From contig NC_085127.1 in NCBI RefSeq assembly GCF_030269925.1, forward strand, positions 1,805,501-1,869,500: a stretch of 64,000 nt of DNA, read 5' to 3'. This DNA is from Bombyx mori. Lineage: Eukaryota; Arthropoda; Insecta; Lepidoptera; Bombycidae. Of the stretch, positions 1 through 11,139 are shown piece after piece. Within the stretch, counting starts at the first letter, position 1. The number at the start of each line of letters is the position of its first letter. The notes beneath the pieces are model-generated. The model had not been told where the DNA came from and did no database searches. It saw only the letters and a program-made list of their open reading frames with translations. The translations under genes were made by a program, and so were the position numbers.

Positions 1-2345
1 ATTAATTGTTTTCTAGATTGTTCCGAAACGAAGCTGCCGCATTAAAACACAACGTTATTAAAATTAAAATGTATTTTTTTATAACTATTATTTTGGTATA
101 TTGTACATAAAAACTTCGATATTAGCTCCCTGCAGTACAGAAGCTATTGAAATTAGGTATATTTTTATTTGTTTTTCACTTATTGTTAAGTTCACTTATT
201 GTATTTCTTGTTAATATAAACAATATATTTTTGACGCAATTTATATATGCAGGTTTTTATATATTTTTTATTGCCCTTGTAGGCAGACGAGAATGCGGCC
301 CACCTGATGGTGAGTGATTACCGTCGTCCATAAACTGCAGCAATGCTAGGGGCAGAGCCAAGCCGCTGCCTACCGTTTAACTGATCACGGATATCTATAT
401 GCTGTTATTACTAATTTCATTGTCTGAGGAAAATTAAAAGGTGACAGAAACTAGACAAATTTTACAGTTACAAACCATGATTAGCTTTCAAATATTCAGA
501 TGTTACAAACAAAAAGATTCCCGGATTCCATTTTGTCAATCTCTATTGTTTCGTCTGGATAACGACATCAGAGCAATTAGTTGTTGTTGTTTATTGCTAA
601 TCCCTGCTTCGTTTTCCCCATTTGAAGTACGAATTATGAACTTAAACTAAGTCACATATCCTAAATATATTTGATTAGGAAGATAATGTAAATGTAACCA
701 GACACAACTGGCTTCTATTTTGAGATTTGGAGACATTAATATTTTTTGAAGCTAGTTCTTTTTTGGCATCAGAGTTTCGGTTAAGGCGATCTTAATAGTA
801 CAATTTTGTTGCATTTAACTTCAAAAAACGAATATTTTTATTTTTAAGTATTACAATAGCTTTTTATTATAATTTTTAAAATACCCAGGTATTGGGACAA
901 GTGGACATTTTCTTTACTTCTTATACGATATTAAGTTCTAAACAATTTCGAAAAGAACAGAGTTCTAAACAAAATATTTATAGTAGGAATGGTCACATGA
1001 CATTTTACTGAAAAATATAATATTTTAGAAATATTCTGTCCACGTAACATGGTCTGACCATAATTCGCCTTTTTAATTTTTTATATTTTAAATATTATAA
1101 AAAAATATTTCAATTTGCATTCAAATATAAGTCTCAATCAATTCCGCATTGCGACTAATTCGTAAGAAAATAATTTTTAACGCGATCTTAAATTCGATTC
1201 CACGATCGATTGATTTAGTCGATTATTCGTTTTATTAGTGTTGTACGATCGATTATTTATTTTCACTCTGCACTAGTACGCCTTTTTGATTTTGGTTATT
1301 TTGTACCAATGTCATCTTAAGCCGATAATCTGTACTTAGCGTAGGCGGGTACGTGAGTGCATCAAACCCCGGCTGGTGCTAAGCGGTGACCGCGGCCTGT
1401 CGACACCACGAATTTAAACGGACATTAACACTATTTATTACTGTACTATCAATTTTGAATATCCTGTTCTACTCGCTAACACGAAATCATTTTTTACATT
1501 AAATAACACATACTTCTAATTATTCATAACTAGAAGTTTATAGAACACACTAGCTTTTGCACGCGGCTTAACGCGCGTTAATGTGCAAGTAGATACGTAT
1601 CCCTCAGTACGTAATAGTAATTTTTGTCACACACAAACACACGAAGTAGCTTTAGAATTATAATATTAGCAAGAATTTGGGTTGTCGAAATGCAATCGAT
1701 ATTTACTATGAGGTCACCAGTTACAACTCTTCATATAACCTAAGTGTGTATGATTTATTTTGTTTAATTTAAATATGCATTGAAGAAAATAAGATTTATT
1801 CATATTGCAATTAAAACCGCGTATGCGTTCCACGAACAGACGGTAATTTAATTAATAATGTTTATGTGTTATTTATTCGGTAGTTGTTCATTATGGGAGA
1901 CGCGTAATTAACATCGTTATTCACAGTTCGGTACAGTGAAGCTCACAAGTGGTTAGACGTATACGTGAAAATAATCGTGACGTTTGGGCCTTTGTTTTTA
2001 TTGCCTCTGTAATCAGACTAGCAGACGGTCTACCTGGTGAAAAATGGTCGCTGATAGTGGCATGCCGTTAGAATACGTATGTTCATTCAATTGTTGTTAG
2101 ATGAAAAAAATATTATTCTGAACATTGACTAAATTCTGAAATTGGGATCTTTATTTTTAAATCGGTCGTTAAGGACGTGGCATTGTGGTGACGTCATATG
2201 ACCGGTATTGCGATGCGAGGCAGAGATGGCAGATGTCCTTGATTTTCCATTTATAAAGGATATTCTGTTGTTACATGTAAACGAATGTACAAAATATAGG
2301 GGCAGGAAGCATTATGCCGGCAACATGAGGGTCCAGTGTGGTATT
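1..2345. other. Region downstream of the MTMR10-like gene with no recognised gene
   Basis: AT-rich. Holds a LINE 3' fragment at 271-385 and a short trace of another at 1985-2045. A minus-strand AATAAA at 2150-2155 might be a distal poly(A) signal of the MTMR10-like gene. The 69-codon frame at 441-650 shows no family resemblance. Confidence 0.5.
271..385 (-). mobile_element. LINE 3'-end fragment (family A, defined at 3648-4112)
   Basis: 'attgcccttgtaggcagacg' followed by 'cacctgatggtgagtg' and 'gcagagccaagccgctgcct': the reverse complement of the family tail. Confidence 0.8.
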
Positions 2346-2590
2346 TTACTGGTGGTAGGACCTCTTATGAGTCCGCACGGGTAGGTACCACCAACCCGCC
2401 TATTTCTGCCGTGAAGCAATAATGCGTTTCGGTTTGAAGGGTGGGGTAGCCGTTGTAACTATACTGAGACCATAGAACTTATATCTCAAGGTAATGGCGA
2501 AATTTACATTGTAGATGTCTATGGGCTCCGGTAATCACTTAACACCAGGTGGGCTGTGAGCTCGTCCACCCATATAAGCAATAAAAAAAA
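2346..2590 (+). mobile_element. Bm1 SINE, near full length
   Basis: Head 'tactggtggtaggacctctt', tail 'cacccatataagcaataaaa'. Located about 0.4 kb past the stop codon of the MTMR10-like gene. Confidence 0.92.
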
Positions 2591-2999
2591 CCACGTGACA
2601 ACGAATCTACTAATTCCAGTGTAAGAATATTAGCTTACAAAAATCTTGCGATCGGCTTGAAGGTGCCTTTTAACTTGACATATCGTCGTTGTCAAACCAA
2701 AATCTGCCATGTGCACTTTTTGAGATTTTTACTTTTTGACCTTTTCATATAGTTCACAGCCCTATCTACCGCGTATAAAAAAAAACTGTTATGTGTCCAT
2801 AGTTGTCATTTGATTATAGTTCTTACAAATTCACCTTCATATAAACGTTTACACGAAAACGTTTTTACTCGTCAATTCAAAATAGAGTTTTTGCACATAC
2901 CAGATTTTAGTCTGACGCTTCCGTATATCTTGTTCGTGTGTTAGTTCGAAGGCACAATTGTTCGAAGGGGATGTAACGCGGGCGGGGGGTTGGGGGGGT

Positions 3000-3648
3000 C
3001 TAGTCCGGCGCGTTCAGTAGCGACAGCGAGTCGAGCAGCGAGGCGGCGTCGATGGCGCTGAGCTGCATGGCGTCGAGCGCGGGCGCGGCGGGGCCCCGCG
3101 ACCGACTGAACGGGTAGAACCGCGACACGGCGGTGCGGTCCCCGGGCCCCTCCGCGCCGGACGCCGAGCTGCCGCCCAACGACTGTCTGTTTGAGAATAT
3201 CGACAGCGAGTTCAGCTTCTCGTTCAACTGCTGTATCTGTGAACAATGGACACGGATTAGCTGTGTGTGCTGTATCTGTGAACGGGAGCAAAGGATTAGC
3301 TCAGTGTGGGCACTAATGGACGAGTCGCCAGTGGACCGCGCCGGTGTTGACTGTGCCCATGGCATTGTAGGGTAACCACTCACCATCAGGTAGACCGCAC
3401 AGGCGCCTATCGATAATGGCATTAACAAAATTCAATAAATAAATTAAGTAATATTTTTTATTTAAAGCGTTTATTATTTTAATTGATGATTTTTAAAATC
3501 TCGACACTAGGAATAATGAAATCGCAAAGAGTTAAATTGTACTGAAAAGAACAAGCAGCGATCTTTGTACCAGGCAACGAAAGCTTTGAAGAGAAAAAGA
3601 TATGGTATGACAAATACCAGGGAGACGTTTGGAGTACCAGGGAATCAT

Positions 3649-3679
<31 letters not shown>

Positions 3680-6600
3680 ATTGCCTTTGTAGGCAGACGA
3701 GCATACGGCCCACCTGATGGTAAGTGGTCACCGTCGCTCATGGACGTCAGCAATGCCAGGGGCAGAGCTAAGCCGCTGCCTACCATAAAGTACTCTCCGC
3801 AAGCCTCGTTTGAAGAAGGACATGTCATAGCGCTCGGAAAACACCGTGGAGGGGAGTTCATTCCAAAGCCGGATGGTACGTGGCAAAAAAGATCTTTGGA
3901 AACGCACTGTCGATGAACGCAGCGGTTCCAGATAATATGGATGAACTCTGCTCCGATGGCGGGAGGTGCGATGATAAAAAGGAGATGAGGGAATCATCTC
4001 GAATAATTCCTCAGAGCATTCCCCATGGACCATGCGGTATAAAACACAGAGAGAACCGAAGTCCCTCCGTAGACCCAAAGGTTCCAAGCGATCCGCGAGA
4101 GCAGGACTATAAAGAGCCTCACCTCCTTGAGCACGGCGTAGTGAAACACGTGGTACTGCACGTCGCCGGCGTGCGGCACGTCGAGCGGCAGCAGCCAGCG
4201 CTCGTAGCACTGCGACCACAGCTCGGTGCCCGCTACCGAAGTGCAGGGTTCTAGTCGCGGCAGCTCGACGGCTTGTTTGTTCGGCGACGAAATTATTGCT
4301 GATAAACAAAATGTTTATTATTTTAATTACTGGTGGTAGGACCTCTTATGAGTCCGCACGGGTAGGTACCACCACCCTCGCCTATTTCTGCCGTGAAGCA
4401 GTAATAGTCCAGGATCCACCGCCCATTTTTGCACTTGATTACTATCAAGCTAATTTTCCGTGAGTAGCTTTATTTTGATGAGACGCCCAATAATTTCCTA
4501 TACGAAACTCTCGATTGTGGTAGCTAACAGAGGTAGCGAGGATAAAATATGTTGATTTGATGATTCTCAAATATTTATTACTAACTGAATTTTTTTTTGT
4601 TAAATCTCAAGACAATTATCTAAATTATTCGAAAAAATATTTGTCCTACAAAATCTATGGTTTGATCAAAGAGTCCCCTCTTTCCGACATGTATCGATAA
4701 CAAGGTCATCATAAATGATTACTAACCAGCTGATTTTTTTTTTTTTACTTAGTTAATATTTATGTAATTTAACAGACATATTGTCCTACAAATTGCGCGG
4801 TACGTTATCCTGGTCCTACGCTCAAAAGTAGTAGTACAGATCCTTGATGTAAAAATAATTACTATCAAGCTGAATCTTCGTGAATAGCTTCGTTTTGATG
4901 AGACGCCCAATAATTTCCTATACGAAACTCTCGATTGTGGTAGCTAACAGAGGTAGCAAGGATAAAATATGTTGATTTGATGATTCTCAAATATTTATTA
5001 CTAACTGAATTTTTTTTTGTTAAATCTCAAGACAATTATCTAAATTATTCGAAAAAATATTTGTCCTACAAAATCTATGGTTTGATCAAAGAGTCCCCTC
5101 TTTCCGACATGTATCGATAACAAGGTCATCATAAATGATTACTAACCAGCTGATTTTTTTTTTTTTACTTAGTTAATATTTATGTAATTTAACAGACATA
5201 TTGTCCTACAAATTGCGCGGTACGTTATCCTGGTCCTACGCTCAAAAGTAGTAGTACAGATCCTTGATGTAAAAATAATTACTATCAAGCTGAATCTTCG
5301 TGAATAGCTTCGTTTCGATGAGTCGCCCAACAATTTCCTATGCGAAAATTCTCAATGATGGTAGCTAACAGAGGTAGCAATGATAAAATATGTCGATTTG
5401 ATTATTTTCAAAAATTTTAAAGAAATTAAAAAATTAATAATCGTCAATGTAAATTCAACAAAAAATTAACAAAAAAAAAGTTGTGCCGCTTGGGTTTCTG
5501 TATTTTGCTACTACAGCTGAGTCACACCGGTACGGCGGTACGCATGCGCAGAGCATTGCTTACTGCGTATTAGGTATCCCACGTTAGTGTTGACCATAAG
5601 CCTGCAAACATTTTCTCAGTCGACCACGTGTTTTATTTTATCTTGATAAATAATTTCAAGAAATGTTTTTTGTGCTGCAAAATAATTATGGAGTGTTTTT
5701 TGTGTAATTCGTTATGTGAAAACTCTACTTTTCGAGAGAAAAGAGAAAAAGTGAAGAAATTTAATAAAGACTTTTGGCTTTCTTGCAAAACTTTTCTATC
5801 TGCTCGAAAGCATCATCAACATAAATATCGAGATGTTATATTGCCTGAAAATTGGAATGACGAAGTAATAGGTTATCATTCCTCTTGTTACAAAGAATTT
5901 CGAGTGAAATCTAAATATTTGTCTTATGAAAGGTAAGTCGATCGAATATTTACTTACTTTATTTTTAAAATAATTGAAACATAATTTATTAAGTTCATAT
6001 TTTTACGTAATTATGTGAAATCGAGCATTAGCATTGTAACATTCTATTGTAGCATTGTATTATTGTTACATTCTTTAAACAATAATTTTTGATAGTATAT
6101 TATATTTTAAATATTTTCTTATTAAATTTTTTGTCATTTAAATTTATGTTTTTGTATGACTATTTGACTAAATATTAATTTAATATGGGATAATTTTTTC
6201 AATATCGATGATTCTATGTGATATTTATGTAGACACTGTATTTATTTGCATGTTTCTCAAATAAACAATTTTTAATTTTTTTTTAATAATTTCTCATACA
6301 CAGCACTGAGCCAGCTTCAACATCATCAGCGTCTCAATCTACTGGAATCATTGATTCTTCGATATCTTTAACGTCTGCTGAAAATGTAGAACCGGACCCA
6401 TTGCCAGGCACTTCACGGTTAGTTAATTAAATATTTTTTTTTATTTGTTAGTAATTGTTCATTTTTAAAAACAAGTTCATCTGAATCTACTCTTTTAAAT
6501 GATGCCATTACAATTTTTTTTCAATTATTGTTTCTGTAAAAGTACAAATCTCTAAAAAGCTTCTTGAAATTATTTATTTATTTTTTAATTATAAAATTGT

Positions 6601-9600
6601 TTTGCACGTTATTATTTACAGAAATATTGACCAGAGTTCGATATTAATTAATGATGAAACCAGTAATATTGAAGATTTGGAGAATACTGTTGAGGAGGAC
6701 AATGTAGATTGTGAAACGGAAGTACAAAGTTTTGGAGATGATGAGTTAGCAAAGAAATGCTTTTTTTGTCAAAAAGTCAATAAAAAACGTAAAGGGCGAC
6801 AAATATACTGTCGTAAAATTAAAAACAAAATATCCTTTCTAGAAAAAATTAAAAATTATTCTACAGAACTGGGCGATATAGAAATGTTACGGAAAATTCA
6901 AGAAGAAAATAACTCTGTTAACGATACTTTTTTGGCGTATCATAATATATGTAATGTCAATTATTTTGCCAAATACCAAAGGAAAATGAATCCACCTCCA
7001 ACTAATGATTGGGCCACGAAACGAGATGGCCATAAAATTGCCAGAGAACGCTTGATTAATTATATTCAGCAAGAAGTTATTACAAATCGACGAGTGATGT
7101 CATTAGCTCACTTGAAATATTGTTATGCTGAATTTGTAAAAGAAATTTATGAACACGCAAATTTAGAAGCTACCACATTTAGCAATCAAGCTCTCAAGGA
7201 CTATATACAAACTCAATTAAAACACAAAATATCATTGGTCAATATTTCAAATCAACAATTTTTTATATCATCTGAAATCGATATTGAAACAATCGATGAT
7301 GAAGAAATTAATGATATATTATTTGAACAAGAAGCAAAAGATTTCGCCTTGAAATATCGAAAAAATATATTGGGAATAAAAAAAAAACCTTTAACAGATT
7401 TCATCGACAGTGAAGTATTAAATGAAGGAGAGTGCGATGTTCCAAAATGGTTAGATATATTTTGGACTACTGCTTTAAGCGGTATTGGCAAAGAAAGCTG
7501 CGATCGGGTTCGGAGATTGTCTTCATCTTTTTCGCAGGACTCTATCTACAGCATTACAAGAGGTTATATTAAACCGCGAAAGCATATTTTATTGGGTATA
7601 ACCATAAAAAGTCTCACAGGAAGCAAAAAAGTCGTGGATATATTAAGCAGGCAAGGATACTGCATCACCTATCCAAGTATACTGGAATTGGAGACGTCTG
7701 CTGCATACTGTTGTGTTTCTAATAATCAATTATGTCCAACAAGCATTCAACGAACTTCTATATTATCATCTGGAGTAGCGTGGGATAATTACGACAGATA
7801 TGTAGAGACAAGCTCTGGTAAAAATACCTTACATGATACAGTGGGTATCATTTATCAAAATATCCCTACAGAAGAAGAATTGAACATCATCAAAAGGAAC
7901 GATGCATCTACAGAAGCTGAACGGAATTCTTCAAGTAATGTTCGTGATTTGGCTGGCCGTAGAAAACGTTCGTTTGAGGAACAGTCATTTGAAAATATAC
8001 TGTACGCGAAGCAACGACGTCCAGAATTTTGGCGTAGTAGTGTAGCGTCACCTGAAGAACCACAAAATTTAATTAATTTTCAACATAGGCATTTTACATG
8101 GGTACTTTCCCATAACTTAAAAATTTCAAACACGCCAATGTGGGTAGGATATAATGCCAAAATTTTAAAAGATGACAGTAGAATTCAAAAGATTGAGTAT
8201 TTAACGCAAATTAATAATTCACCCACGGATCCAGCTGTTGTAAAAGAGACGATGCGTAGAAGTTTGCAAATCGCTTCAGAATGTCAAAAAGATTTCTTCA
8301 GCGTTACTTACGATTTAGCCATGGCCAAGATTGCTTTACGGATACAGAGTGCGGAGGATGAATTCGAAAAACTTTTTATTAATTTTGGACCTTTCCACAT
8401 AATGTTATCATTCATGAAAGCTATCGGGAAATTTATAAGTGGATCTGGGTTAACAAATATTCTTATAGATAGCGAAATTTTGGCCAGTGGTTCTATCAGT
8501 TCGTTTTTAAGTGGAAAACACTTTAATCGATGCAGAAAAATTCATCCTTTACTCTCTCTTGCTTTGCAGAATTTACATTTGGAAAGGTTTTTACAGCAGC
8601 ATGATCAGGACCTGGAAAATATTAAAGAATACTTAAAAATATTTAATGAACAACAGAATGATGACCCACAAATAACCAATGAGAATTTAAAAAAATTATT
8701 TAACAAATATGAAGAATATAAAAATGAAACTTTAAATGGAAGGCATGGTAAAACACCTCAAATTTATTTAATGTACACAAGATTAGTTGAATATTATCTT
8801 CAATTAGAATATAGTATTCGTATAGGTGACTTCAATTTGTTTGTAGACACTTTACCGAAAATAACAAATGTTTTTTTTTCAATGAATCACCATAATTATG
8901 CAAGGTATATGTCTATTTATTGGGATAAGTTGATAAATATTGAAACTACACATCCCGGATTGCTTGATGATTGTCAAAAGAGTTTTATGGGCATTCGAAG
9001 AACAATAAAACCGTTTTCAAGAATCCCAGTTGATTTAACACTTGAACAAACAATCAATGCTGATGCTGCTTCTAAAGCTTCTGGAATTGTAAACATTACA
9101 AACTCGTTCTCTGCAAGACAAAAATGGTCAATTACTCACTCACTACGTACAAGTGTTATATCTAAAGTGATGGAATTTTGTAATATGAAATCAACAGATG
9201 ATATTACGAAAGATTTAAAGAAATCAACAATTAATAAATCTACCAAAAACTTACAAGTACTAATGCAACTAATAAAGCAGTACACCAACCCTTTTGGATT
9301 AGAACTGTCAGAAGATCATCTTTACAATATATCGAAAGGTCAGTCGGTGAACGATGAAGTATATAACTTTTTATCATCAGTTGAAATTGAGGGCGAAAAA
9401 CAAAATAAGAATTTCATTGCTGAGTCTCGAGTAACACCAGATAGGTTTGATAAAGCCATTACCAGAAATAAAATAATTAATTTTGAGTACAAGAATACGC
9501 AAAAAGTCAAAATTAATGGAAAAGTGAAAGAAGTTCAAATGCAAAGAGATGTTTTTGGTCGTCTACTTTATGTGTCACTAAAAAATAAAATTGATTTAGA

Positions 9601-11101
9601 AAAAGCATTAAGTTATCCTCTAGCTCCTATTCCATTTTCACTCTGTCATACTAATGGAACAATTTGCAAGACCCCAAAATCTGTAATTATTAATGAATTA
9701 CTAGAATATCAAACTGAAATAGTAAATCCTCCAGAAGCAGATATTCACTTAGTTGATGGATTTTATTTATTACATACATTGAAGAACCTTCCAAACAGAT
9801 ATGGTAAAATCTCAATGCATATATTAAAAATACTTACATATAATAGAAAAGAAGTACATATTATATTTGACAAATACAAAAATCCCAGTATTAAAGATTT
9901 TGAACATAATCTGAGAGGTGAAGATGACATACAATATGACGTAATACGTAAAGACAATAATCGTCCTTCAGATTTCTGCAAATTATTGAGGAGCAACAAT
10001 TTTAAAGAAAAATTTGTAAAATTTTTAATTGAAGATTGGACAAGGGACGAATTTATTACTTTGATCACAGGAAAGACTATTAAACTTAATTATGATCAAT
10101 GTTACATTTATGAGGTGTCTAGTGAAAATAAAATAAAAAGAGTCATTGACTATAATTTCTCTTGTTATCATGAAGAAGCTGATACCAAAATAGTATACCA
10201 CATTTGTCAATTTAATACTAACTATCGTGTGGAGATACATTGTACAGATTCTGATATACCAATAATAATGTTGGCAAATTTTAAGCATTTAAAAGATAAA
10301 ATTCAAATAATAATTAATTTAAGCACGAATAAAAAAAAAATGTACTTAAACATAAATGAAATTTATGCCAAGCTTGGAGATCAATTATCTTGTTCACTCG
10401 CCATATGCCATATTTTTACAGGGAATGATTACAATCCTGCTTTCTTTCGTAAAGGAAAAAAGAAACCTTTCAGTATTTTAAAGAAAAATGAAAATTTTCA
10501 AGAGGCATTTATTCAACTTCTACGAATTAAAAATACGGAATTAACAACATCGAATGAGGTAGTTCAAATTATTGAAGAGTATGTATGCAGAATGTATTCA
10601 TTAAAAACAAAAAATGATCTGAATAAAGGACGGTATGAGTTATTTGAAAAAGGGTATAAATCAAAAAATGACAATGAAAAAATTTTAAAACAAAAAATCG
10701 TAGGATATGATCCTTCCAGTTTGCCACCAACAAAACAAGAATTGTTGCAACAAATTAAACGAACTGTATTCATCTGCAATATATGGTGTAATGCACACAT
10801 GCGGTGCCCCACGGAAAAATTGCCAGAAAATTTTGGATGGACAATAATTGATGGTAAATATGAATATTATTGGTTTGATGGTCCCCAAAGTCCATCATTT
10901 GAAAAATTATCTTCTGACTTACAAGGTAACCTATTAATACTATTTTTATGTATTGATTGATTATTCATTATTATATAATTTACTTAATTTTTTCATGTTA
11001 TTACAGAGTCAGATATCACGAGTGAAGAAAGTGAAACAGATGAAGATGATAACGATGTTAGTAGCGAACATTTATCAGATGAATCTGATGAAGATTAATT
11101 T

Positions 11102-11139
<38 letters not shown>

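Noticed and set aside
3728..4309. A 193-codon minus-strand ORF as a gene
   Set aside because: It joins exon 11 of the MTMR10-like gene read in the wrong frame to the end of a LINE ORF.
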